A DNA stretch of 64,000 nucleotides from the NCBI GenBank assembly GCA_016717205.1, contig JADKGC010000011.1, positions 1-64,000 on the forward strand, in the 5' to 3' direction. Source of the stretch: Candidatus Flexifilum breve. GTDB taxonomy: Bacteria > Chloroflexota > Anaerolineae > Aggregatilineales > Phototrophicaceae. This document shows, in pieces, positions 8,351 to 17,099 of the stretch. The position numbers and the translations under genes were made by a program. Positions within the stretch are counted from its first letter, which is position 1. The number at the start of each line of letters is the position of its first letter. The notes below the pieces were generated by a model, which saw only the letters and a list, made by a program, of their open reading frames with translations, was not told where the DNA came from and ran no database searches.

Positions 8351-10669
8351 TCAGCCTGACGACGTACTCCATAGGCGCGCCGTGCCGTCGCCGCTCCCGG
8401 TGGCGAGCAGCGCGCCATCCGGACTGAAATCGACGGCGATCACCCAGCCCGTGTGTCCGGTCAGCGTAGCGATGAGCGTGCCGCTGGTCGCGTCCCACAC
8501 GGTGGCGGTGTTGTTGCGATCACCTGCTGCCAACAGCGATCCATCCGGACTGAACTCCACCGACCAGATCCAGTTGCTGGCCGCGCCCAAGGTGGTGAGC
8601 GCTGCGCCTGAGGCGGCATCCCACAGGCGGATCGTGCCATCGGCGGAACCGGAGGCGATCAGCGAGCCGTCCGGGCTGAACGAGACGCTGCGCACCTCGT
8701 CGGTATGGCCGTTCATAACCTTGCAACTGCTGCCGGAGGCGGCATCCCACAAGCGCACCGTACCATCCCGCCCACCGGTGACGATGAGTGATCCGTCCGG
8801 GCTGTAGTCGGCATCCAGCACATGACCGTTGTGCCCGGTCAGCCGGAGCACCTGCGCTTGCGCCGCCACATCCCACACCAACGCCGTCTGGTCTTCGCTC
8901 GTCGTGACCAAGCGTGATCCGTCCGGGCTGAAGGCTACGCCGCGCACGGGGACGCTGTGCGCCGACCACGTCGCAATCACCGCGCCGCCATCCACATCGT
9001 ACAGCGTGACCGTCCCCGCTTCGCTGGAAGCGGCAATGCGTGAACCGTCGCGGTTGTAGCGCACATCGTTGATGACGCCGCCCGTGCTGAACGTGCCCAT
9101 TTGCGTATTGCTGGTGGTGTCCCATAAGTGGACGAAGGTATCGCCGCCGCCGGTCGCCAGCGTGCCACCGCGCGGGCTGAAGTCGAGCGCGCGCACCGTG
9201 CCGGAGCTGTGCGTCAGCACCGCCGTTTGGGACATCACCACGTCTTCCGGCGCAGGCAGTTGATCGGGCAGGCGACCGGGCGTGACCTGCACGGGGTCGG
9301 CGGCCACGGGCGTGATCGGCGTAGCCTGTGTGTCGGGCAGGGTGGTCGGCTCACTGACGCCGGGTTGAACGGTCGCGGTCGCGGTCGTCACCTGTGCCTC
9401 GGATTGCAGGAAGTTGAGCAGTTGATTGCCCGCGAGCAGCAGCCCCGCGCCGACCACCAGCGCCAACAGAAACAATCCGACGCCGCAGCCGATCACCAGC
9501 GAGCGCAGCGTCGACGACCTTTGCAGGGCGGGAGCCGGACGCGCGGGCGGCGGCACATAGGCGGGCGTGGGGCGCGGCGGGGGCGGCACACTCGGCGTGA
9601 CGGGCTGGGCGCGGGGCGCCGCAGGCAGCGGCTCTTCGACGCGCGGCACCGATTTGATTGTCGACAGCGGCGGCGCATTCGGCGCTGGGATTGGCGCGGG
9701 CGGGGGACTCGCCGCCTCGGGCGCTTGGGGCACGCGCTGCGAGACATTTACAGAGTCACTTTCCACCGGGAGATCATCCGTCAGTGGGAAGGTGAAAAAG
9801 CCGGTGGTCGCCGTCTCTTTGCCGGCCACTGCCGCGCCGAAGGCTTGCGCGAATGTTGTCACCGTCAGGAAGCGCTCGCCGGGTCGTTTGGCCAGTGCCC
9901 GCGCCAGCACATCAGACACGGCGGGCGGCAGATCGGGACGAACGGTTGTGGGCGGGACCGGAGTATCGTTCAGGTGGTGGAAGACTAACTGCTGCGGCTG
10001 CGCGGTCGGGAACAGCGGCTGCCCGGTGATCATCGTATAGAGCACCGAAGCCAGCGCGTACTGGTCGGTTTCCGGCGTGAGTTCTTCGTCACGCCACTGT
10101 TCCGGCGGCATGTACATCGGCGTGCCGAACACCTGCTGCTGCCCGGTGAGCGCCGCCTCGTTGAGCAGCCGCGCGATGCCAAAGTCCACGATGTACGGCG
10201 TACCGTCGTCGAACATGATGTTGCCGGGCTTGATGTCACGATGCACAACGCCTTTGCGATGCGCATAATCGAGCGCGCCTGCCAGAATGCGCAGTAAATC
10301 GGCGGTTTCGGAGAGCGCGGGCAGCGTTTCCCCCCGCATGCGCCGCACATACAGGCGCTGCGCCAGCGTGCCATCGTTGAGCAGGCGCATCACGACATAG
10401 GCGATGCCGTCCTGTGTGCCATAATCGTAGATGGGGACGATGTGCGGGTGCTCCAAGGAGGCGGCGATATGCGCTTCCCGCTTGAAGCGGTCAATGTAGC
10501 CCCGTTCCTGCGCCAGTTCGCCCGGCAGCACTTTGACGGCGACATCCCGACCGAGCGCAGATTGATGGGCGCGGTACACCGCCCCCATGCCGCCAACGCC
10601 GAGCAGCTCTTGCAGGTGATATTGTCCGAGCGAGCGCCCGGTGAGGTTTTCCACGGACATAGATTTCAT
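8351..10669 (-). CDS. Membrane Ser/Thr protein kinase with extracellular WD40 propeller
   Basis: 772 residues. A Hanks-type kinase domain (about 15-275) has the loop GVGGMGAVYR, catalytic HRDIKPGN and DFG. A Pro-rich linker (about 300-385) leads to one membrane segment (about 386-412). The extracellular part holds seven WD40 repeats (about 480-772), each with the FSPDGS..WD pattern and enough for one closed propeller. The propeller may sense a ligand or wall component and signal to the kinase inside. ATG 10669 or ATG 10660 may be the start; neither has a clear ribosome binding site. It is divergent from the DUF2254 gene. Confidence 0.93.
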   Translation of the reverse strand: MKSMSVENLTGRSLGQYHLQELLGVGGMGAVYRAHQSALGRDVAVKVLPGELAQERGYIDRFKREAHIAASLEHPHIVPIYDYGTQDGIAYVVMRLLNDGTLAQRLYVRRMRGETLPALSETADLLRILAGALDYAHRKGVVHRDIKPGNIMFDDGTPYIVDFGIARLLNEAALTGQQQVFGTPMYMPPEQWRDEELTPETDQYALASVLYTMITGQPLFPTAQPQQLVFHHLNDTPVPPTTVRPDLPPAVSDVLARALAKRPGERFLTVTTFAQAFGAAVAGKETATTGFFTFPLTDDLPVESDSVNVSQRVPQAPEAASPPPAPIPAPNAPPLSTIKSVPRVEEPLPAAPRAQPVTPSVPPPPRPTPAYVPPPARPAPALQRSSTLRSLVIGCGVGLFLLALVVGAGLLLAGNQLLNFLQSEAQVTTATATVQPGVSEPTTLPDTQATPITPVAADPVQVTPGRLPDQLPAPEDVVMSQTAVLTHSSGTVRALDFSPRGGTLATGGGDTFVHLWDTTSNTQMGTFSTGGVINDVRYNRDGSRIAASSEAGTVTLYDVDGGAVIATWSAHSVPVRGVAFSPDGSRLVTTSEDQTALVWDVAAQAQVLRLTGHNGHVLDADYSPDGSLIVTGGRDGTVRLWDAASGSSCKVMNGHTDEVRSVSFSPDGSLIASGSADGTIRLWDAASGAALTTLGAASNWIWSVEFSPDGSLLAAGDRNNTATVWDATSGTLIATLTGHTGWVIAVDFSPDGALLATGSGDGTARLWSTSSG

Positions 10670-10737
10670 CTAGAATTAAAAGCCGCGCTCGCATTATGGT
10701 ACTACAAGATTGTTCGCTTGAATACCAGAGGATGCCG

Positions 10738-12063
10738 ATGAAGAATCGCCTGTATGCCGCGTGGGATACGCTCCGCGCCAGCTATTGGTTTATCCCAACC
10801 CTGATGGCCGTGACCGCGTTTGCCGTCTTTCTCGTCACGGTCAATCTCGATGTGCGCTATGGGGCGGAGTTCACCCGCTATACATCGTGGCTCTTTCAGA
10901 ATGTGCCCGACAGCGCTCGCCTGATCTTTTCGACCATCGCCAGCGCCGTCATGACGGTGATCGGTGTCGTCTTTTCGCTGACGATGGTGGTGCTTACGCT
11001 GACCTCGCAGCAGTATGGCCCGTTGATTGTGACCAACTTCATGCGCGATCGTGGTAATCAGTTTACGCTCGGCACGTTCACCGCGACCTTCATCTATTCC
11101 CTGCTCATACTGCGCACCATTCGCGGCAGCGTGACCGAAGGCTTTTTCATCCCGCACATTTCCAGCCTCGTCGGCTTTGGTTTCGCGCTGGCCAGCCTCG
11201 CCATCCTCATCTATTTCATCCATCATGTTTCCATGTCGATTCAGTCGACCGAAATTCTGGCCAACATCAGCGATACACTGCTCGCCACGATTGAAGATGT
11301 CTTTCCCCAAGCCGTGGGAACGAGCGCGAGCCGCTTGCACATCCCGGAAAGTGACCTGCCCGCAAACTTTCGCGACCAGTCTCAGCTAGTTCGCAGTTCG
11401 TATACGGGTTACGTCGACTATGTCGATACCGAGGCCTTGTTTGACCTCACGGAGAAACACGATATTCTGTTGGAGTTGCGTTATCGCCCCGGTCAGTTTG
11501 TGAACGCGGGGAGTGTTTTGGGCGTGGTGTACCCGCTGGAACGAGCGACGGAAGAACTCACTGCGGCGATTCAAGCGACGTATATCGTGGGCAACCGCCG
11601 CACCCCGGCACAGGACGTCGAGTTTTTGATCGATCAACTGGTATCGATTGCCACGCGCGCGATGTCACCCGCCGTCAATGATCCGTATACAGCGCAGATG
11701 TGTCTGGATCGGCTTGGCGAAGGCTTGTGCAAGCTGGGCAATCGACCGCTGCCCTCCGCTCGCCGCTATGATGCTGCCGGAAACTTGCGGATGGTCATGG
11801 GGGTGGTCTCGTTCGAAAACGCCTTTTATCGCGCCTTTGACGAAATCCGTCATTACGCCGCTCACGATCTGGCCGTTGTCATGCACCTGCTTAACTTGTT
11901 CACTGTGATCGGCGAATGCGTGCTGGAGGAACACCGCGCGGTGATCCTGCCGTATACTGAAGCTGTGTGGCGCGAATGCCGAGCTAGTTTGAAGGAAGAC
12001 ATCGATCTCCGGCGTCTCGACGCCGCTTATTATCACACCAAACACGCGCTGAAAGCAGACTGA
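10738..12063 (+). CDS. DUF2254 membrane protein
   Basis: Membrane protein of the DUF2254 family. Four transmembrane segments lie in the first 180 residues, with family motifs around FSLTMVVLTLTSQQYGP and LRTIRG. A soluble C-terminal half contains ISIATRAMSPAVNDPYTA-type sequence (seen as VSIATRAMSPAVNDPYTA), also typical. Function of the family is unknown. The frame opens at 10696, but ATG 10738, after an AGAGG, gives the usual N terminus MKNRLYAAWDTLRASYW. One nucleotide separates its stop from the start of the TIR gene, so the two proteins are co-expressed and may work together. Confidence 0.87.
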   Translation: MKNRLYAAWDTLRASYWFIPTLMAVTAFAVFLVTVNLDVRYGAEFTRYTSWLFQNVPDSARLIFSTIASAVMTVIGVVFSLTMVVLTLTSQQYGPLIVTNFMRDRGNQFTLGTFTATFIYSLLILRTIRGSVTEGFFIPHISSLVGFGFALASLAILIYFIHHVSMSIQSTEILANISDTLLATIEDVFPQAVGTSASRLHIPESDLPANFRDQSQLVRSSYTGYVDYVDTEALFDLTEKHDILLELRYRPGQFVNAGSVLGVVYPLERATEELTAAIQATYIVGNRRTPAQDVEFLIDQLVSIATRAMSPAVNDPYTAQMCLDRLGEGLCKLGNRPLPSARRYDAAGNLRMVMGVVSFENAFYRAFDEIRHYAAHDLAVVMHLLNLFTVIGECVLEEHRAVILPYTEAVWRECRASLKEDIDLRRLDAAYYHTKHALKAD

Positions 12064-12064
12064 C

Positions 12065-12964
12065 ATGACGGAAAAGCCACACCAACCGAGTATCTTCATC
12101 AGCCACAGTTCGCAGGATCGCGATTTCGCGCTCAAACTGGCGGATGCCCTGACGGACGCGGGGTATCGCCCGTGGGTGGATGTCGAAGCCATCCCCGACG
12201 GCTCGTCGTGGGCGCGCGAGATCGAAAAAGCGGTGACGGAGTGCGGCGCGCTGATCGTGGTCATGTCCAAGCCCGCGCGTGACTCCGAGTGGGTGGAGCG
12301 GGAAATTCTGCTGGCGCTCGATTTACATAAGCCGCTGCTGATCGCCCGGCTCGACGATGCGCCGCTCCCCATTGCGCTCATCAACCGCCAGTTCACTGAC
12401 TTCCGCAAGCGGCACGAACCGGCCTTCAAGCGGTTGATCGCGGCGCTCGGCAAAATCCAGTTTCACCAGCCGCCGCCTCCGCCCACCGGGCGCGAGGCGA
12501 TCAAGCTGGCGCCGACGCCGAATTCGCTCAATTACTTCAAGTACATGGAGCAATTGCCCAACGGGGTCGAAAACGCGCGCATCGCCCGCAGCCTGTTCGA
12601 CTGGGCGAAGGACAACACCGACAGCCTGACCTTCAGCGGGCGCAGCGAACCCGCCTTTCACGCGCACATCTGGGTGGGCGCGGGCGGCGTGGTCGTGTTT
12701 TCGGTGCGCTCGTTCAGCAAGCAGCCCGCCGTCGAAGTGCCGCTCCAGTACCTGATGCCCTTTCCGCCCTACGATCAAGCGGTTGAACGACTGGCGGTGC
12801 TGGACGCGCTCAATCGCCTGAGCACCACGCCGATCGAGCCGTCGCGCGCCGACCGCCGCCCGACGCTGCCGCTTGCCGCGCTGGCGACCGCCGCCGCGCT
12901 CGACACGTTCACGGCGCTGATGCGCGATGTGGTCGCGAAGATTCGCGCATCGGCTGCAGGCTGA
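12065..12964 (+). CDS. TIR-domain protein with C-terminal domain of unknown function
   Basis: 299 residues. Residues 8-135 form a TIR domain: SIFISHSSQDRDFA at the start, a BB-loop region WVDVEAIPDGSSW, and SEWVERE (74-80), which fits the SxWxxxE pattern holding the catalytic Glu of TIR NAD-hydrolases. After a Pro-rich hinge the C-terminal half (about 155-299) shows NARIARSLFDWAK, then a beta-rich region with VEVPLQYL, and a final RRPTLPL segment. I recall similar domains in restriction- and nuclease-associated proteins, but cannot confirm this. It is translated just after the DUF2254 gene. A role in defence or stress signalling is possible. Confidence 0.88.
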   Translation: MTEKPHQPSIFISHSSQDRDFALKLADALTDAGYRPWVDVEAIPDGSSWAREIEKAVTECGALIVVMSKPARDSEWVEREILLALDLHKPLLIARLDDAPLPIALINRQFTDFRKRHEPAFKRLIAALGKIQFHQPPPPPTGREAIKLAPTPNSLNYFKYMEQLPNGVENARIARSLFDWAKDNTDSLTFSGRSEPAFHAHIWVGAGGVVVFSVRSFSKQPAVEVPLQYLMPFPPYDQAVERLAVLDALNRLSTTPIEPSRADRRPTLPLAALATAAALDTFTALMRDVVAKIRASAAG

Positions 12965-13019
12965 CACCTGACGGTCTGCGTATCCCAACGAAACGCAGTC
13001 GATGGAGCGCGGCGTTATC

Positions 13020-13370
13020 TGTCTCCCCTACCTGAATTCGGGGAGGGGCGGGGGGTGGGGTCAGCAACGGCGGACCCCATGTAGAAGGCGTCAAAAAGCG
13101 CAGAGTTATTCTTATAAGAGAGGTTTTGTAGGGACGAGGCATAAGCGTATTTCACAATTGGTGAAGATGCTGAACCTCACCCCCAACCCCTCTCCTAGAG
13201 GAGAGGGGAGACAGGCAGGGTTTTTAAGTCCCCTCGCCCTTGGGAGAGGGGATTTAGGGGTGAGGTTAGACAAACTGCCGATTCTGAAATGACTTCATGC
13301 CTTGTCCTCTGTATCCTTCTCTAGAAATTAGGACGAGGCATGCCTCGTCCCTACGAAACGCCCCCTGTTT
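13020..13370. repeat. Cluster of intergenic palindromic repeats
   Basis: A gene-free gap of about 430 bp carrying the same repeat family as 5.6-5.95 kb: a CCTGAATTCGGGGAGGGGCGGGGG block, the ACGGCGGAC..ATGTAGAAGG segment (13068-13090), GTAGGGACGAGGCAT half-elements, a CCCCAACCCCTCTCC/GGAGAGGGG pair (near 13181-13210), and a perfect GGACGAGGCATGCCTCGTCC palindrome (near 13332-13351). No credible open frame. Confidence 0.75.
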
Positions 13371-13396
13371 GGCGTGTGTTCTTCGGGTGAATTCGT

Positions 13397-14707
13397 CTAC
13401 TGCGTCCGCATCGCCGCGTTGAGCGCGATACAGGCGATGCATTCGCCGTCACTGCGGACGATGGCATAGCCAGCTTCGGGATTATCGCCGTAGACCGTCG
13501 AATCGACATTCCACACGATGAACAACTGCACGCGACCATCATTGCGGGCTTGGAGCGCGGCCTGGGCCAGCCATTCCGCTTGTTCGCTCAGCGACGTATT
13601 GGTCGCCCACTCGTAAGCGGTGGGGAGGGTAGGCAGTCCAGCGCTCGTCAGGTAGCCGATGCGCGTGATGCACAGCGGCTTGTCGGGGAAGATCCCCGCG
13701 ACTGTATCGAGCAGGGGCGTGAAGTAGTAGCTGTGATGATCCGGCAGGCTGCGGCGGTCACCCGTGTTGACATACGGAGCCAGCGCGCCCTGCGTATACT
13801 GCACGCCGATGCAGTCGGCGTAGTTCGCCGCGCCCGCGTCGGCCATCTGCCGCATATAGGCGCCATCTTCGCAGCCGCTCGGCAGGCATGAGGCGAACAG
13901 GGGCGTCGGCACGGGCGCCCCGCTGATCACCGTGACGGCGGGATTGGCCGTCTTGATCGCGCTGTAGGCAAGGCGCAGCAGGTCGGTGTAGGCGGCGGCG
14001 CTTACACGGTCGTCCGCCCAACCGCTCTCCATGTTTTGATTATTCCACACTTGAATGGCATCCGGGCTGAGCGCGGCGACCTGCGCCAGAAACCCCGCGA
14101 AAGCGGCGTTGTAGGCTTCGGGATTTGCGGCCCATTCGGTGGGATCACCCTGCACGGTGAGCAAAATGCGGAAATCGTTGGCGCGCGCCGCATCGATGGC
14201 GCCCTGCGCGATCTCCATGCCCGCGCCCTGCGTCCAATGGACAGCGCTGCTCGCCCACGTCATCGACGCGCGGCGCATCAGTTCGGGGTAGGCAAAGCTG
14301 AGGACTTCGCCGCCCAATTGGAAGTTGATCTGCGGCATGGCCGGGTCAGCGGTGACTTCTGGCGGGATGACGACTTCCAGCGTGGCTTCGGGCGCTTCGG
14401 CGGTGCTCTCCGGCGACTCGCCCGCCGTATCTACTGCCGGGGCGGGGGTGCTGGTCGGCGCAACCGTGGCCGCGCGGGTGGGCGCAGGCGTCGGTTCGAC
14501 GCCGGGGATGACGAGAATTTGCCCCACGTAGATCAAATCCACGGTTGGCAGGTTATTGGCCGTGGCAATGGCATTCGCGGTGACGCCAAAGCGCGTGGCA
14601 ATGCGTCCGAGCGTATCGCCCGGCTGAACAACATAGGTCGTCTCTTGCGCCAACACAGCCGTGCTGACGAGGAGCAGGACGACGATCACAAGAAGTAGTC
14701 GGCGCAT
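13397..14707 (-). CDS. Secreted LysM protein with glycosidase-like barrel
   Basis: A signal peptide (LLLVIVVLLLVSTAVLAQ) is followed by one LysM module (about residues 24-70; PGDTLGRIATRFGV..NNL) for peptidoglycan or chitin binding. A Thr/Pro/Ala-rich linker then leads to a 290-residue C-terminal domain resembling a clan-A glycoside hydrolase barrel. Where active members have WNE and a TE(F/L)G motif, this protein reads VWNNQN (near 14034-14048) and TRIGY (near 13652-13670), so both catalytic glutamates seem replaced. It may be a binding pseudo-enzyme. I chose the internal ATG at 14707 because it starts the signal peptide. Cell-wall exposed location is inferred. Confidence 0.82.
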   Translation of the reverse strand: MRRLLLVIVVLLLVSTAVLAQETTYVVQPGDTLGRIATRFGVTANAIATANNLPTVDLIYVGQILVIPGVEPTPAPTRAATVAPTSTPAPAVDTAGESPESTAEAPEATLEVVIPPEVTADPAMPQINFQLGGEVLSFAYPELMRRASMTWASSAVHWTQGAGMEIAQGAIDAARANDFRILLTVQGDPTEWAANPEAYNAAFAGFLAQVAALSPDAIQVWNNQNMESGWADDRVSAAAYTDLLRLAYSAIKTANPAVTVISGAPVPTPLFASCLPSGCEDGAYMRQMADAGAANYADCIGVQYTQGALAPYVNTGDRRSLPDHHSYYFTPLLDTVAGIFPDKPLCITRIGYLTSAGLPTLPTAYEWATNTSLSEQAEWLAQAALQARNDGRVQLFIVWNVDSTVYGDNPEAGYAIVRSDGECIACIALNAAMRTQ

Positions 14708-14857
14708 ACGTGGTTTACCAAATCGTGTAGGCAAGCGGTCAGTTCCCGCCCACGTCACCGTGGTTCGGGGCTGCCTTTATTATACGGGATGATCGTTTGA
14801 AAGCTCATACAATCATTAAGTCTGCCCGATCTACGGGGAAAAATACCTATTCCGGAG

Positions 14858-14916
14858 TTGCATTTTTAGAACAAATATGCTATCCTGATCTGGCTTTTGG
14901 TAAACACCGCTATAAT
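14858..14916 (+). promoter_or_regulatory. Putative recA promoters
   Basis: TTGCAT (14858-14863) and TATCCT (14881-14886) are separated by 17 nt and resemble a sigma-70 promoter. A second -10-like box, TATAAT, lies at 14911-14916 with a poor -35. Both face recA. No GAAC-N4-GTTC type LexA box is seen, so SOS control is not supported by this sequence. Confidence 0.5.
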
Positions 14917-14956
14917 GGATGACACGGTTTAATCGTGCTTAAAGGGGTTGGGGGAC

Positions 14957-16159
14957 GTGGCAAAAAGACCAGCAAAAGAGCCAAAAGGTTCAGGCGAGGA
15001 AGTCAGTCAGCTCGCGATAGGCGATGAGGGTCGTCTGAAAGCGCTGGATGCAGCGGTCAACGAACTCACGAAACGCTTCGGTGATGGTACGGTCGTACGC
15101 CTCGGCGATGCGTCGCACATGGTGGTCGATGTTATCCCCAGCGGTTCGCTCACCGTAGATATTGCGCTCGGCGTCGGCGGTATTCCGCGCGGGCGTGTGA
15201 CAGAAATTTACGGCCCGGAAAGTTCGGGCAAAACGACGTTGTGCTTACACGTGGTCGCCGAAGCGCAGAAGCGCGGCGGCATTTGCGCGTTTGTCGACAT
15301 GGAACACGCGCTTGACCCGCACTATGCGGCGCGCATTGGCGTGAACGTCGATACGCTCTACATTTCGCAGCCCGATACGGCGGAACAGGCGCTCGAAATC
15401 ACAGAGACGCTGGTGCGTTCCGGCGCGCTCGACGTCGTGGTGCTGGACAGCGTGGCCGCGCTCGTGCCGCGCGTCGAAATTGAAGGCGAGATGGGCGAGA
15501 GTCACGTCGGCGTGCAAGCTCGCTTGATGAGTCAGGCGCTGCGCAAGCTCTCCGGCGCGATCAAGCAGTCGAATGTCTCCGTGCTGTTCACGAATCAGAT
15601 CCGCGAAAAGATCGGCGTGATGTACGGCAGCCCCGAAACCCAGCCGGGTGGCCGCGCGCTGAAGTTTTACGCCAGCGTGCGCCTTGATGTGCGTAAGCTC
15701 GAATCGATCAAGGCAGGCGGCGGCGAAGTCGTCGGCAACCGCACCCGCGTGCGCGTGACCAAGAACAAGGTCGCGCCGCCCTTCCGTGAAGCCGAATTTG
15801 ACATCATGTTCCTCGAAGGCGGCATCAGCAAGAGCGGCGAAGTGCTCGACCTCGCCACCGACCTGAACATCGTCGAGAAGCGCGGCGCATTCTATCGCTA
15901 TAATGACGGCCTGCTCGGTCAGGGGCGTGAGAACGCCAAGCAGTTCCTGCTGGAAAATCTGGCGGTCCGCGACGAAATTGAAGCCGCCATCCGCGAACGC
16001 TATGGTCTGCCCGCCGCTCCCGCCGATGTGCGCCGCGCCGCAGCTGTGCCCGTGGAAGCGCCAGCTGCTCCGCCTGCGCGCAGTCCACGCCGGGCTGAAG
16101 ATGGCAACGGCGCACCGACACCGCAGCGCCTGCTCGACGACGAAGCCTTCGAAGAATAA
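14957..16159 (+). CDS. recA: Recombinase A
   Basis: RecA, the ATP-dependent strand-exchange protein of homologous recombination and SOS induction. Walker A is GPESSGKTT, Walker B lies in VVVLDSVAALVP, the DNA-binding loops include EGEMGESHVGVQARLMSQ and FTNQIREKIGVMYGSPE, and GGRALKFYAS is present. The C terminus has an extra Ala/Pro-rich tail of about 50 residues ending in acidic residues. The frame can open at a TTG at 14948, but the GTG at 14957, spaced 9 nt from AAAGGGG (14941-14947), is the more likely start and begins VAKRPAKE. Confidence 0.97.
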   Translation: MAKRPAKEPKGSGEEVSQLAIGDEGRLKALDAAVNELTKRFGDGTVVRLGDASHMVVDVIPSGSLTVDIALGVGGIPRGRVTEIYGPESSGKTTLCLHVVAEAQKRGGICAFVDMEHALDPHYAARIGVNVDTLYISQPDTAEQALEITETLVRSGALDVVVLDSVAALVPRVEIEGEMGESHVGVQARLMSQALRKLSGAIKQSNVSVLFTNQIREKIGVMYGSPETQPGGRALKFYASVRLDVRKLESIKAGGGEVVGNRTRVRVTKNKVAPPFREAEFDIMFLEGGISKSGEVLDLATDLNIVEKRGAFYRYNDGLLGQGRENAKQFLLENLAVRDEIEAAIRERYGLPAAPADVRRAAAVPVEAPAAPPARSPRRAEDGNGAPTPQRLLDDEAFEE

Positions 16160-16163
16160 AGAG

Positions 16164-16231
16164 AGTTCACAGTCGACAGTTCACAGTGGACAGTCAAAAG
16201 CTGTTTTTACTGTGAACTGTAAACTGTTCAC
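16164..16231. repeat. Inverted repeat between recA and the TetR gene
   Basis: ACAGTTCACAGT (16176-16187) is followed by its exact reverse complement ACTGTGAACTGT (16209-16220). More degenerate copies of GTTCACAGT/ACTGTTCAC flank it on both sides. The pair can form a hairpin between two convergent genes and may act as a bidirectional terminator, although there is no strong T tract outside the stem. The sequence also looks like a small interspersed repeat. Confidence 0.6.
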
Positions 16232-16247
16232 GCCCCAAATCTCGAAC

Positions 16248-16943
16248 TCAGAAATGTCCCTGCGGTGGATGCTGCGCGGATCGCAGATCAGTCTCACTGT
16301 CCTCCTGAATGAGTGGAATTTCAGTTACGGGCGTTTGCCCGACACTCTTGAATAACCCAGTAGTTCCATAGGAAATCAGATGTATTAGGTGATGCGAGAT
16401 CTGTGTCGGTGTTTCGCGAAAACCTTCGTTTGCCCACCATGTCGCTGTACTGATAATGGCTCCCGCGTAAAAACACGCAGTCATCTCCAGAGGAATCCGC
16501 GCTGACCCTAGTTTGCTCTGAACATACTTGAGACGCTGTAAGGATACTTGGGTTAAGTAAGACAGTAAACGTTCACGAAACGGATTCACCCCTCTGCCCG
16601 TTAGCATCGCCGTATAGAACAATTTGTTATCCAAAATGTGCTGAAATAGCTGGACAAAGTAAGCCGGCGGGTGATCCGGATCGAGGCGTTCGTAAGCCTC
16701 AAGCGGAGATGCCAGCTCGGTTGTGAATTCTTCATACATGGTGGCCATACCGCTGGCAAGCAAGTCAAACTTATCTTGGAAGTGATTGTAAAAGGTGGTG
16801 CGATGCACCATTGCCCGTTCACAGATATCGTTCACTGTAACGAAGTCAAAATCGCGCTCCAAAATTAATTCCATCAGCGCTTCCCAAACCAGTTTACGGG
16901 TGCGGCGCACGCGCAAATCCTCTGACTTGCTGCTCTTGTTCAT
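16248..16943 (-). CDS. TetR-family transcriptional regulator
   Basis: 231-residue TetR-type repressor. The N-terminal helix-turn-helix is clear (VNDICERAMVHRTTFYNHF, about residues 38-56), followed by a helical ligand-binding domain of the C_8 type. It is transcribed away from the alpha/beta hydrolase gene at 17100, and the 156-bp gap between them holds several TCTAC/GTAGA motifs, so it likely represses both itself and the hydrolase. The last 30 residues are polar and have no family feature. Inducer unknown. Confidence 0.88.
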   Translation of the reverse strand: MNKSSKSEDLRVRRTRKLVWEALMELILERDFDFVTVNDICERAMVHRTTFYNHFQDKFDLLASGMATMYEEFTTELASPLEAYERLDPDHPPAYFVQLFQHILDNKLFYTAMLTGRGVNPFRERLLSYLTQVSLQRLKYVQSKLGSARIPLEMTACFYAGAIISTATWWANEGFRETPTQISHHLIHLISYGTTGLFKSVGQTPVTEIPLIQEDSETDLRSAQHPPQGHF

Positions 16944-17050
16944 CTACAGATATCCCCCATATCTAAGTTAGTCTACAAACGCCGTCGCTTTGGTTCTTGA
17001 TCCCTGAACTCGATACGCCAACAATATCTACAATGTAGAAGATAATCTAC
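16944..17050. promoter_or_regulatory. Candidate TetR operator region
   Basis: The intergenic region has a perfect palindrome TCTAC-AAT-GTAGA at 17027-17039. Further TCTAC half-sites lie at about 16944 (ATCTACAGATAT), 16970 (GTCTACAAAC) and 17046 (ATCTACTCAATGTCGA, an imperfect palindrome). Repeated half-sites between a TetR gene and its divergent neighbour are what a TetR operator array looks like. Binding itself is inferred. Confidence 0.6.
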
Positions 17051-17099
17051 TCAATGTCGAGAAATGGGTTGATGCTTCAACCGTGTAAAGGACTTGAAC

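Noticed and set aside
14759..14956. LexA/SOS box upstream of recA
   Set aside because: AGAACAAATATGC looks like half a GAAC box, but there is no matching GTTC at the right spacing.
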